DNA from: a virus | DNA: 20,061 bases | IMG/VR virus record: IMGVR_UViG_3300027973_000265 | Location: 1 to 20,061 of that record | Strand: one strand, 5' to 3' | Shown here: positions 6,894 to 12,921 of the stretch, piece after piece | Layout: every line of letters begins with the position of its first letter | Numbering within the stretch: the first letter of the stretch is position 1 | Notes under the pieces: generated by a model | Databases searched by the model: none | Seen by the model: only the letters and a program-made list of their open reading frames with translations | Told to the model about the DNA's origin: nothing | Made by a program: the position numbers and the translations under genes

Positions 6894-7034
6894 TTAGTTT
6901 CCTAAAATAAGTAGGGCAAAGATAAGACCAGAGACAAAGCCAGACAACCAAAAGATCGTCTGATCTACCAAGGTAGGTTTGTCGGATGTGAACGGGCCTT
7001 GGATGGCGTGTTGGATGTATTTAGAGTGTTTCAT
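6894..7034 (-). CDS. Small single-helix membrane protein
   Basis: From the ATG at 7034 this gives 46 residues ending in one hydrophobic segment (TIFWLSGFVSGLIFALLILGN). An in-frame ATG at 7049 would add five residues, and a TTG at 7085 would add 17; both lack a ribosome binding site, so the shorter start is chosen without certainty. It overlaps the end of the upstream gene and stops just before the annealing protein. Function is unknown. Confidence 0.55.
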   Translation of the reverse strand: MKHSKYIQHAIQGPFTSDKPTLVDQTIFWLSGFVSGLIFALLILGN

Positions 7035-7287
7035 AGTGTTTGCTTTCATAACGGGCAAGTGCGTAATCGAGTTTGTCGTTGTCAATTTGCTCTTGGATGG
7101 CTTTGGCGTAACCGCGCTCTAGGGATTGAATTACTGTGTCACGCAGTAAATCGGTGATTAGTGCGTCACCGATGTAGACAAACCAAAGATTGGTAGTGTT
7201 TGGTTCAAAATAACATTCGAGGTCAACGCCTTGCGCGTCTGGGTGTTCGCACACCATGCAATCAAATTCGCTGTGTTCTGCTTTCAT
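7021..7287 (-). CDS. First gene of the leftward operon, unknown function
   Basis: The frame is open to a TTG at 7344, but the ATG at 7287 has GGAG (complement of 7293-7296) five bases upstream and is chosen, giving 88 residues. The N-terminus carries CMVCEHP and later a single Cys in LECYFEPNTTNLWFVYIGD; the C-terminus is charged and helical. Being first after the divergent control region, it should be the earliest leftward product. No family is recognised. Confidence 0.6.
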   Translation of the reverse strand: MKAEHSEFDCMVCEHPDAQGVDLECYFEPNTTNLWFVYIGDALITDLLRDTVIQSLERGYAKAIQEQIDNDKLDYALARYESKHYETL

Positions 7288-7336
7288 ACTATCTCCAAAA
7301 GACCCTATGCGATGTGCTGTGGGCATGGCGTAACTA

Positions 7337-7396
7337 TAAGCCAACTTAACTGTTATTTTCTAGGGATAAACCCTAATACGGAATAAGTTTACTTAT
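7337..7396. promoter_or_regulatory. Divergent control region with two TAAG-N4-CTTA sites and a third palindrome
   Basis: Between the leftward operon and the cro-like gene lie two copies of TAAG-N4-CTTA, at 7337-7348 and 7384-7395, with centres 47 bases apart. The second is the core of a perfect 14-base palindrome, ATAAGTTTACTTAT (7383-7396). Between them is TAGGG-ATAAA-CCCTA (7361-7375), a second kind of inverted repeat. The location and repeated half-site are what operators of a Cro-like regulator should look like. I found no convincing -35/-10 pair for either direction here. TAGAAT at 7398-7403 could be a -10 giving an almost leaderless cro-like mRNA. Confidence 0.5.
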
Positions 7397-7410
7397 GTAG
7401 AATATCGGGC

Positions 7411-7563
7411 ATGACAAAAGAACATCTTATCCGTCTGGCAGGCTCACAGCGTGATCTTGCCGACATATTGGGCATCAGCCAAGCTGCGGTTTCGCAATGG
7501 AAGACTGTTCCCAAGGCAAGGATGTGGCAGTTGTTGGTTCTTAAACCTGAGTGGTTTAAGTAG
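7411..7563 (+). CDS. Cro-like helix-turn-helix regulator (50 residues)
   Basis: The ATG at 7411 opens 50 codons to TAG at 7561-7563. Residues 12-31 (SQRDLADILGISQAAVSQWK) are a textbook helix-turn-helix of the Cro/YdaS type: Gln-x-x-Leu-Ala, Gly-Ile-Ser turn, Ala-Val-Ser-x-Trp recognition helix. The length is close to lambda-family Cro proteins. It is transcribed away from the leftward recombination operon, with palindromes in between, so it should repress early promoters. There is no ribosome binding site before the ATG, consistent with a short or absent leader. The opposing open frame at 7389-7601 is a shadow. No CI partner lies in the window, so lysogeny cannot be judged. Confidence 0.8.
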   Translation: MTKEHLIRLAGSQRDLADILGISQAAVSQWKTVPKARMWQLLVLKPEWFK

Positions 7564-7571
7564 CCTATAAT
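7540..7571 (+). promoter_or_regulatory. Perfect inverted repeat followed by TATAAT box
   Basis: CTTAAACC (7540-7547), a five-base spacer, and its exact complement GGTTTAAG (7553-7560) form a 21-base palindrome that also encodes the last residues of the Cro-like protein. Five bases later comes TATAAT (7566-7571). The -35 region expected 17 bases upstream (7543-7548, AAACCT) falls inside the palindrome and is a poor match, so the promoter may need an activator, or the palindrome may be its operator. No T-run follows the repeat, so it is not a rho-independent terminator. Confidence 0.5.
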
Positions 7572-7676
7572 GGTTTGAAACACGGCTAGATACGAAGTCA
7601 TGAGCGTATCGAAAAGCGAGCCTTCCCGCCTGCCGAGGTTTCTCTTGTTAGTGAAGGACAGACAGAAGGAAAAGAT
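7572..7676 (+). promoter_or_regulatory. Structured leader of the replication operon
   Basis: About 100 bases separate the TATAAT box from the replication gene. They contain a hairpin, GATACG (7589-7594) with CGTATC (7605-7610) around a ten-base loop that holds an ATG. CCTTCC at 7621 and GAAGG at 7653 could make a longer-range stem. The loop ATG (7600) opens a 31-codon frame (MSVSKSEPSRLPRFLLLVKD...) that ends at 7695 inside the replication gene. This could be an upstream control ORF or an RNA element; neither is proven. Confidence 0.35.
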
Positions 7677-8390
7677 ATGCCTACTCGGTATTTAAAGCCT
7701 GGTGTTCGTGACAGCGAGGCTATTGACAATTTATCCCCCCAAGCAGAAAACATCTTTTATCGACTACTGGTGACAGTTGACGATTTTGGTCGTTTTGACG
7801 CTAGGCCTGCCATGATCAAGGCTCAATGCTTTCCAATAAAAGAAAGCGTTTCCATAAACAAATGCAAAGAACTACTTGAGGAATTGAGTAGGGCTAACCT
7901 TATTTTGCTTTATGAGGCCGAAGGCAAGCCATATTTACAAATGTGCAAATGGGACAACATTCCCCGAGCAAAGGAAAGCAAATATCCTGCACATGAAGGC
8001 ACTTGCATACAGTTGTATACAGATGTACCTTTAACCGAAACAGAAACAGAAACTAAAACAAAGACTAAAACAGAAACAACGCCAGAAGGCGTATCACAAG
8101 AAGTTTGGGATTCTTTTGTTAAACAAAGGAAAGCCAAGAAAGCTCAAGTAACCGCCTTGGTAATCAAAGGAATACAGAAAGAGGCAGATAAGGCAGGCTG
8201 GACTCTTGAGATGGCTTTAAACGAGGTTGTAGTGCGTAATTGGCAGTCTTTTAAAGCCGATTGGGTCAAGGACAAAGTTTCTAATGCTGAACGCTTGTCA
8301 AACTCAATGTCAGTCTTGACTAACGGATTAACTACCCCTAAAAAACAATTTTGGCAAACTGAGGAGGTGAAAAATGAGCGACTTCTGTGA
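7677..8390 (+). CDS. Replication initiation protein, replisome-organiser-like
   Basis: This is a 237-residue protein. Residues 1-105 resemble the N-terminal winged helix of phage replisome organisers (SEAIDNLSPQAENIFYRLLV, DDFGRFDARPAMIKAQCFP, LQMCKWDNIPRAKESKYP). A threonine/glutamate/lysine linker (TETETETKTKTKTET, about 120-134) leads to a second domain (VSQEVWDSFVKQRKAKKAQ ... WTLEMALNEVVVRNWQSF) that is common at the C-terminus of phage O-like proteins. It probably binds the origin and loads replication proteins together with the lambda P-like product of the next gene. AGAAGGA lies about seven bases before the ATG. Confidence 0.75.
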   Translation: MPTRYLKPGVRDSEAIDNLSPQAENIFYRLLVTVDDFGRFDARPAMIKAQCFPIKESVSINKCKELLEELSRANLILLYEAEGKPYLQMCKWDNIPRAKESKYPAHEGTCIQLYTDVPLTETETETKTKTKTETTPEGVSQEVWDSFVKQRKAKKAQVTALVIKGIQKEADKAGWTLEMALNEVVVRNWQSFKADWVKDKVSNAERLSNSMSVLTNGLTTPKKQFWQTEEVKNERLL

Positions 8391-8754
8391 AAAATCTCAA
8401 GGCTTTGATTACATTTTTGGTCGCATGAATGCGATATATGGAAACGATTTTGCCCGTAAGTGGGATGGAATAGACGCAAATTTGATACGCCAGGAGTGGA
8501 TTGGAACGCTAGGTTCTTTCCTTACATATCGGCCATCAATGGACTATGCCTTGACTCACATTGACCCTGCCAGACCGCCATCTTCTTTGCAGTTTCGCAA
8601 CATTTGTCAACATGGCCCAACTATTCCTCTCAGAGAGCCACTTGTCCAAATTGAGCGAAAAGTCCCAGAATACAGCGACAAAGCCAAACGCGAGGCTTTG
8701 GCAAAACTTGCAGAATTAAGAAAACAAATGGTGGCCAACTATGACAAAAAATGA
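8374..8754 (+). CDS. Lambda P-like replication protein
   Basis: This is a 126-residue protein. Residues 13-80 carry the lambda P-family pattern: a helix with YGNDFARKWDGIDANLIRQE, then W...L.....SMDYALTHID, and the signature PPSSLQFRNIC, equivalent to the WPP(S/T)xxEFxxLC element of P. The C-terminal part is charged and helical. Lambda P brings the host DnaB helicase to the origin complex; pairing with the initiator gene just upstream matches the O-P arrangement. It is about half the length of lambda P, so the helicase-binding part may be reduced. GAGGAGGTGA at 8361-8370 is a very strong ribosome binding site, and the gene overlaps the upstream one by 17 bases. Confidence 0.75.
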   Translation: MSDFCEKSQGFDYIFGRMNAIYGNDFARKWDGIDANLIRQEWIGTLGSFLTYRPSMDYALTHIDPARPPSSLQFRNICQHGPTIPLREPLVQIERKVPEYSDKAKREALAKLAELRKQMVANYDKK

Positions 8755-8986
8755 AGCCAACAAGCTGCTTGACCGACTTAGAGAAGGTCACCCCATGCCC
8801 GTGGCTCTCACAACTCAAGCCTTATACGCCACAGGAGACATTTCTCGACTATCTGGTCAACCACTATGCGTTGATGGCCATGAACCCTGCGACCATCAAC
8901 CATGCCAGGCACATGACCAAACTTTTGACCAAAGATTTTCCTACTCTCAATACCTTAATTGTCCAACGACTGAAAGTGCTACATGA
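8741..8986 (+). CDS. Small hypothetical protein, frame 1 of an overlapping pair
   Basis: This is an 81-residue frame. The first 40 residues (MTKNEANKLLDRLREGHPMP...LYATGDIS) look like a small phage protein of a common type. The second half is rich in Cys and His (LCVDGHEPCDHQPCQAHD) and less protein-like. Its TGA overlaps the ATG of the next gene (ATGA at 8983), the junction style used elsewhere in this genome, and it overlaps the lambda P-like gene by 14 bases. The same DNA encodes another 81-residue frame (8751-8996), so either both are used or a frameshift joins the two halves. Confidence 0.55.
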   Translation: MTKNEANKLLDRLREGHPMPVALTTQALYATGDISRLSGQPLCVDGHEPCDHQPCQAHDQTFDQRFSYSQYLNCPTTESAT

Positions 8987-8996
8987 GCAAAGATGA
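8751..8996 (+). CDS. Overlapping alternative frame, hypothetical protein
   Basis: This 81-residue frame is shifted by one base relative to the pair member starting at 8741. Its C-terminal half (ETFLDYLVNHYALMAMNPAT, HMTKLLTKDFPTLNTLIVQR) is more convincingly a folded helical protein than the other frame over the same bases. Its start lacks a ribosome binding site. It may be the true C-terminus of a single protein begun at 8741 and split by an indel, or a separate overlapping gene. Confidence 0.4.
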   Translation: MKPTSCLTDLEKVTPCPWLSQLKPYTPQETFLDYLVNHYALMAMNPATINHARHMTKLLTKDFPTLNTLIVQRLKVLHEQR

Positions 8997-9144
8997 ATTG
9001 ATAGAAATGCTGAAAATAGCAAACTGTGACATAAACACCATTATTTTTGCTGTTAACGCTTGGGAGATGGGCGCAGAGTGGCAGAAAGAACAAACCGAGC
9101 AATCCATCACCATAACTATTGGTAAAACCATACACCGCGAATGA
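8983..9144 (+). CDS. Small hypothetical protein (53 residues)
   Basis: The ATG at 8983 overlaps the upstream TGA, and the TGA at 9142-9144 overlaps the RusA start, so the gene is locked in by ATGA junctions on both sides. The product is acidic and helical: SKDELIEMLKIANCDINTII, then NAWEMGAEWQKEQTEQ. The AWEMGAEWQ stretch resembles small phage proteins of unknown role. There is no membrane segment. Confidence 0.7.
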   Translation: MSKDELIEMLKIANCDINTIIFAVNAWEMGAEWQKEQTEQSITITIGKTIHRE

Positions 9145-9563
9145 CACTAATCGTAACTTTTGAGGTCGAGGGTGACCCAGTACCCAAAGGCAGACCAAGG
9201 TTTGCCAGACGGGGGCAGTTTGTCCAAACCTATACAGATGCCAAAACTATTGACTACGAAACCCAAGTAGCCATGAAAGCCCGACACGCAATAGGCGCAT
9301 CAGAGCCACTACAAGGGGCTTTAACTGTGTTTTTATACCTCCGCTATGCAGTACCACCCTCTTACTCTAAAAAGCGCAAGGAAGCCTGTTTACGTGGCGT
9401 GGAATATCCCAAAAAAATAGACCTAGATAATGTTTACAAAAGCATTACAGACGCTATGAACGGGATTGTCTATACGGATGACAGCCAGATCGTAGAGGCG
9501 CACATCACTAAGGTCTATGCTGAGACTGCTGGCGCAAACATCATGGTGCAAGAATGCGAGTAA
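9141..9563 (+). CDS. rusA: RusA-family Holliday junction resolvase
   Basis: This is a 140-residue protein with the RusA pattern: the N-terminal strand FEVEGDPVPKGRPRFARRG, then DLDNVYKSITDAMNGIVYTDDSQI, which supplies the acidic catalytic residues (Asp94, Asp96, Asp113/114) and the conserved Lys100. RusA enzymes are dimeric metal-dependent nucleases that cut four-way DNA junctions, resolving recombination or replication intermediates before packaging. Length is normal for the family. It is coupled to both neighbours by short overlaps and sits among the replication genes, the usual place in lambda-like phages. Confidence 0.9.
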   Translation: MTLIVTFEVEGDPVPKGRPRFARRGQFVQTYTDAKTIDYETQVAMKARHAIGASEPLQGALTVFLYLRYAVPPSYSKKRKEACLRGVEYPKKIDLDNVYKSITDAMNGIVYTDDSQIVEAHITKVYAETAGANIMVQECE

Positions 9564-10295
9564 TTTGTTGGTTTTCTTGTGGCGCAGCATCTGCGGTGGC
9601 TACCAAGTTGGCTATTGCTGAAAATGCAGGCAAATTGCCTTTAATAATTGCTTACACCGAGGTGGCAGAAGAACACCCAGACAACAAGCGATTCCTCAAA
9701 GAGTGCGAAAAGTGGTTTGGTCAAGAAATCCAAATACTGCGTAATGAAAAATACGAAGGCAGTATTTTCAATGTTTTTATGAAACAAAAGTATATAGTTG
9801 GCATTGCTGGCGCACCATGTACCAAGTTTCTTAAAAAGGAAGTCAGACAAAAATTTGAGCAGCTAACAGACCGCCAAGTGTTTGGTTATACAGCAGAAGA
9901 ACAACACCGATTAGACCGATTTATAGATGCCAACAACGATGTAGACATTTGCACACCTCTGATTGACAAGGGATTGTCTAAAGAAGATTGTCTGGCTATG
10001 CTTAAAAACGCCAACATTGAACTTCCAGAAATGTATAAATTGGGTTATCATAACAACAATTGCATTGGTTGCGTCAAGGGGGGGGGCGGGGTATTGGAAC
10101 AAAATCAGAGTAGATTTTCCCGACCATTTTGACCGCATGGCAAAACTAGAGCGTTTGATTGGCGCAAGCATTACCAAGTCCAAGGGTGAAAGGGTTTATT
10201 TAGATGAACTGCCTAAAGACGCAGGCGATTACCCTAAAGAACAAAACATTGAGTGTTCTATTTTTTGCCACATGGCTGAACAGGAATACAAGTGA
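9554..10295 (+). pseudogene. PAPS-reductase-family protein, split by a one-base shift at a G9 run
   Basis: Residues 1-176 read MRVICWFSCGAASAVATKLA ... YTEVAEEHPDN ... HNNNCIGCVKGG in one frame. That frame then runs into GGVLEQNQSRFSRPF and stops at 10132. The +1 frame continues the family sequence at once: GYWNKIRVDFPDHFDRM...IECSIFCHMAEQEYK, to 10295. The break is at G9 (10078-10086) followed by C and four Gs. Dropping one G gives a single 246-residue protein reading CVKGGAGYWNK. FSCGAASAV replaces the SGGxxS pyrophosphate-binding loop of adenine-nucleotide alpha hydrolases, as in many phage members. The substrate is unknown; sulfur transfer or a DNA-modification-related step is possible. 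The shift may be an assembly error, a phase-variable tract or a real mutation. Confidence 0.75.
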
Positions 10296-10696
10296 AGTTA
10301 GAACTAACCAAAGATAACGCCACCGCGTTGATGGCAAGTGTGTGGCCAAAAGTCAAAGAAACCCTAGCATCTGGCAAGCAATTGACCTTGGAAATCAAGA
10401 ACGCAAGTCGGTCATGCCCACAGAACTCCAAGTATCACGCCATGATTGAGGAGATAGCCCAACAAACCTCACACTTAGGCGCAAAGTGGGATGCCGAGGA
10501 TTGGAAACGAATGTTAGTTTGGCAATTCTGCAAAGACCAAAAACTAAACGAGGGCAAGATTGTGCCAAGCCTAGACGGGACAGGGATTGTGCAGCTTGGT
10601 CAGCAAACCCGTAAATTCACCAAAGAGCAAGCATCTGAGTTTGTGGAATGGTTACACGCATGGGGTGCAGAACACGGGGTGACCTTTGAACAATAA
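10292..10696 (+). CDS. ninB: NinB-family recombination protein
   Basis: This is a 134-residue protein with the NinB pattern: the central NASRSCPQNSKYHAMIEEIA, WDAEDWKRMLVWQFCKDQ, a variable loop with KIVPSLDGTGIVQLGQQTRK and a C-terminal FVEWLHAWGAEHGV. Lambda NinB (Orf) binds single-stranded DNA and helps the recombination proteins act. The gene starts with GTG overlapping the TGA of the PAPS-reductase-family second half (GTGA). That overlap indicates that the second half is normally translated and that the upstream shift is recent or artefactual. Length is close to lambda NinB (146). Confidence 0.88.
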   Translation: MKLELTKDNATALMASVWPKVKETLASGKQLTLEIKNASRSCPQNSKYHAMIEEIAQQTSHLGAKWDAEDWKRMLVWQFCKDQKLNEGKIVPSLDGTGIVQLGQQTRKFTKEQASEFVEWLHAWGAEHGVTFEQ

Positions 10697-10943
10697 ACCC
10701 ACCCTAGCAGAGCGCAAGCATTTAGCCCAGATCAAGGAAATGAACTGTGGGGTCTGTGATGCAAGTGGCCCAAGTGACGCACACCATATCGTCCAACATG
10801 AGCAATACCTTTGCATTCCCTTGTGCAAAGACTGCCACCAAGGGGCGTTTAACGGGATACACGGGCAACAAAGAATATGGAAGGTTTATAAAACAAATGA
10901 GATGACAGTATTGAACGAAACGATAAGAACCTTGCTAAAATAA
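10686..10943 (+). CDS. Ref/HNH-like nuclease, small
   Basis: This is an 85-residue protein with a TTG start that overlaps the ninB end by 11 bases, preceded by GGGGTGA. It carries CGVC (21-24), DAHHIVQ (His33-His34), a second pair CKDCH (47-51) and GIHG (57-60). This arrangement matches the C-terminal zinc/HNH domain of the Ref family (phage P1 recombination-enhancement function, a RecA-dependent nuclease), which often appears alone next to ninB. It lacks the N-terminal part of P1 Ref. It should bind zinc and cut DNA during recombination; activity is not proven from sequence. Confidence 0.7.
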   Translation: MNNKPTLAERKHLAQIKEMNCGVCDASGPSDAHHIVQHEQYLCIPLCKDCHQGAFNGIHGQQRIWKVYKTNEMTVLNETIRTLLK

Positions 10944-10960
10944 AGATGAGCAGTTGCCTT

Positions 10961-10986
10961 TGGGGGGTGCTCTCCCCCACCTTTTT
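10961..10986 (+). terminator. Rho-independent terminator after the replication block
   Basis: TGGGGG and CCCCCA form a six-pair stem around a seven-base loop (GTGCTCT), followed by CC and five Ts. It lies in the only sizeable gap between the replication and late blocks and ends about ten bases before the next start codon. Confidence 0.7.
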
Positions 10987-10995
10987 AGGATATAT

Positions 10996-11364
10996 ATGGC
11001 TTACGAAAACCAAAAAGATGTTGCAGACTTCATAAGCACATTACTCCACTCGGGAACTGTTACCCACTTCATGCACCTCTCAACCGATTCATTTGCTGTT
11101 CACATGGCATTGGGCGCGTATTACCCCGAGATCATTGAATTAACAGATTCGTTTGCTGAAGCCTACTCAGGGTGCTACGAAAAGATTAAAAACTTTCCAG
11201 AGAATTTCCATAATGCCAAAGAGCCTGTGAAATACATGGAAAGCATAAAAGAGTATGTCAAGAAAAATCGTCAAGCCATGCCAGAAGAGACAGAATTACA
11301 AAACATCATTGACGAGATAGCAGGGCTGATTGATTCGACTTTGTATAAACTGACACTCAAATGA
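10996..11364 (+). CDS. Dps/ferritin-like helical protein (DUF5856-type)
   Basis: The ATG at 10996 is chosen over the TTG at 10954, because the longer start would read through the terminator and TAGGAT sits six bases before the ATG. The product is 122 residues and almost all helical, resembling a DUF5856-type phage family as I recall it. His24, His36, Asp51 and Glu55 have spacings of 12, 15 and 4, the same as the E. coli Dps ferroxidase residues His51, His63, Asp78 and Glu82; the Asp67 equivalent is Gly40. A compact ferritin-like four-helix bundle is therefore likely. Iron or peroxide detoxification is an inference. It overlaps the next gene by four bases. Confidence 0.65.
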   Translation: MAYENQKDVADFISTLLHSGTVTHFMHLSTDSFAVHMALGAYYPEIIELTDSFAEAYSGCYEKIKNFPENFHNAKEPVKYMESIKEYVKKNRQAMPEETELQNIIDEIAGLIDSTLYKLTLK

Positions 11365-12038
11365 TCAGAATTTTTGCAGGCTACGACCCTCGGGAGGCGA
11401 TTGGGTATCATGTTTTTACCCAATCCTTGATCGAGCGCACCTCAGAGGCGGTAGCGATTACGCCCTTTTTTGGCAAGCAAAGAGACGGCTCGAACACCTT
11501 TATTTATCAGAGATTCCTAGTGCCTTACTTCACAGGGTTTAGAGGTAGGGCAATATTTATGGACGCAAGCGATATGCTGATGCTTGCTGATATAGCCGAA
11601 TTGGACAAGTTATTTGACCCCACCAAAGCGGTACAAGTAGTTAAGCACAATTACTTTACTAAGCACAAAAGGAAATACATCGGCACAGCGATGGAGTCCA
11701 AGAACGAGAACTATCCGAGAAAGAACTGGTCGAGCCTGATACTGTGGAACTGTGAGCATCCAGATAACAGGGTGTTAGACCCTGACTTTGTAGATGACCA
11801 CACAGGAAGTGAACTGCACAGATTCGAGTGGCTCAAAGACGATCAGATCGGTGAGTTACCAGAGGAATGGAATGTATTGGTGGGTGAAGATCAACACAAC
11901 GCCAAGATAGCGCATTACACTCTTGGAATACCAGAGTTTGAGCATTACAAGAATTGCGCGTATTCTCAGGAATGGCACAAAACCAAGTCAAGGATGCTTA
12001 ACGGGCTGATCAACATGAAGGAAAACGCTCATGCCTGA
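11361..12038 (+). CDS. Glycosyltransferase, GT-A type
   Basis: This is a 225-residue protein. The N-terminus IRIFAGYDPREAIGYHVFTQ is typical of phage and bacterial glycosyltransferases of the GT-A fold. The FMDASDM segment near residue 68 supplies the DxD-like metal and sugar-nucleotide site. Downstream NWSSLILWNCEH and GELPEEWNVL resemble the acceptor-side region of the same group. No membrane anchor is present, so it should act in the cytoplasm on a sugar nucleotide. The acceptor is not visible: virion protein, DNA base or host surface precursor are all possible. It is coupled by ATGA to the Dps-like gene and lies outside the packaging block. Confidence 0.75.
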   Translation: MIRIFAGYDPREAIGYHVFTQSLIERTSEAVAITPFFGKQRDGSNTFIYQRFLVPYFTGFRGRAIFMDASDMLMLADIAELDKLFDPTKAVQVVKHNYFTKHKRKYIGTAMESKNENYPRKNWSSLILWNCEHPDNRVLDPDFVDDHTGSELHRFEWLKDDQIGELPEEWNVLVGEDQHNAKIAHYTLGIPEFEHYKNCAYSQEWHKTKSRMLNGLINMKENAHA

Positions 12039-12396
12039 TTTAAATGATGAACAAATTTATAATCAATTGGCTAAAGCGTTGGCATCACCAGTTCAATTTG
12101 ACGCATCTGGCAACATTGTAAAAATACCGCAAGGCTTTGCTGGCGGTGGTCGAATTGGTGCAAATATTCCATTGGCAGAAAATGAAGCAATAAGGGCTGG
12201 TTTAAGTATGTCTGGGGTACACACGCCTAATTTCCAAGAATTAAAAGCACAAGGCATGGATTTGGCATATCAAAAAGGTGATGAAACTTATGGGATGCGC
12301 TACAACAGACCACCTCCTATCCCTATGACTGACCAACATGGAAGGTTACAAGCACCGCCCCCAACATGGTCGCTTAATTACGCTCGGAGGTTTTAA
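12031..12396 (+). CDS. Small conserved phage protein upstream of terminase
   Basis: This is a 121-residue protein. The N-terminal helix (DLNDEQIYNQLAKALASPVQ) is followed by GFAGGGRIGANIPLAENEAI, an amphipathic segment, and a C-terminus rich in Pro, Tyr and Arg ending LNYARRF. The Gly-Gly-Arg plus alternating-hydrophobic pattern is seen in small proteins of aquatic phages near structural genes. There is no enzyme motif. AAGGAAA precedes the start, which overlaps the glycosyltransferase end by eight bases. Confidence 0.65.
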   Translation: MPDLNDEQIYNQLAKALASPVQFDASGNIVKIPQGFAGGGRIGANIPLAENEAIRAGLSMSGVHTPNFQELKAQGMDLAYQKGDETYGMRYNRPPPIPMTDQHGRLQAPPPTWSLNYARRF

Positions 12397-12554
12397 TGCC
12401 TAGCACTTCTGCCAAACAAAAACGATTTATGCAAGCCGCAGCTCACAACCCTGAGTTTGCCAAGAAAGCCGATATTCCTGTTAAGGTTGCCAAAGAGTTT
12501 GTCAAGGCAGACAAGAAACAAGAGATGGCGAAAGCCCTAGCAAAACATGGCTGA
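12396..12554 (+). CDS. Small basic conserved phage protein (52 residues)
   Basis: The ATG at 12396 overlaps the preceding TAA (TAATG) and has CGGAGG at 12385-12390 as a strong ribosome binding site. The product is short, basic and helical, beginning PSTSAKQKRFMQAAAHNPEF and continuing with KKADIPVKVAKEFVKADKKQ. The start pattern (SxKQxRFMxAxAHNPxFAKK) is shared by a very common small phage protein found near terminase genes, whose function is unknown. It overlaps the next gene by eight bases. Confidence 0.75.
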   Translation: MPSTSAKQKRFMQAAAHNPEFAKKADIPVKVAKEFVKADKKQEMAKALAKHG

Positions 12555-12909
12555 TTACTCATTACTCGCAGAAGCCTTGTCTAACCAAGGATTAGCCCCG
12601 TATGGGACTCGGTTTGCCGAGGAACTGGGTACGCCTACCGCCAAGGGTAAAGGCTACTTTGGCGCGATCACAAATGCTGAAGGCAGACCCATGACAGAAC
12701 TATCAAGTGCCTATGAACAAGATGGCAAGTTAGTCCCACATCCTTTAGTAGTGCCAACCCTGACAAAAGAAGAAATTGATCTTTTGAAGATGGGCATACC
12801 TAATGAGCAGATATATCAAAAAGCCGAGGATTGGGCTAAGAGCCGATTAGGACAAGGGCAAAGCCCATTTGCAACACCGCAAGATGTGCGGTTTCCAGTA
12901 CCACAGTAA
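12547..12909 (+). CDS. Conserved phage protein, possible structural accessory
   Basis: This is a 120-residue soluble protein. The segment KGKGYFGAITNAEGRPMTEL, then VPHPLVVPTLTKEEIDLLKM and a closing KAEDWAKSRLGQGQSPFATP, is a recurrent element in phage proteins. It sometimes stands alone and sometimes forms part of larger virion proteins. No catalytic site is visible. It lies just before the small terminase gene, after a 12-base gap without a clear ribosome binding site for the next gene. Confidence 0.65.
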   Translation: MADYSLLAEALSNQGLAPYGTRFAEELGTPTAKGKGYFGAITNAEGRPMTELSSAYEQDGKLVPHPLVVPTLTKEEIDLLKMGIPNEQIYQKAEDWAKSRLGQGQSPFATPQDVRFPVPQ

Positions 12910-12921
12910 CACTAAATAGTT

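Noticed and set aside
7389-7601. 70-residue minus-strand frame over the control region
   Set aside because: It is the shadow of the Cro-like gene, which has a clear helix-turn-helix on the plus strand.
8033-8085. Short repeat encoding alternating Thr with Glu or Lys
   Set aside because: It is an interdomain linker in the replication protein; simple repeats of this kind are common and need no special explanation.
8947-9198. 83-residue minus-strand frame across the small gene before rusA
   Set aside because: Antisense to a gene fixed by ATGA junctions at both ends; no supporting signals.
10954-10995. N-terminal extension of the Dps-like gene from a TTG at 10954
   Set aside because: It would cover the terminator hairpin; the ATG at 10996 has a ribosome binding site and a better N-terminus.
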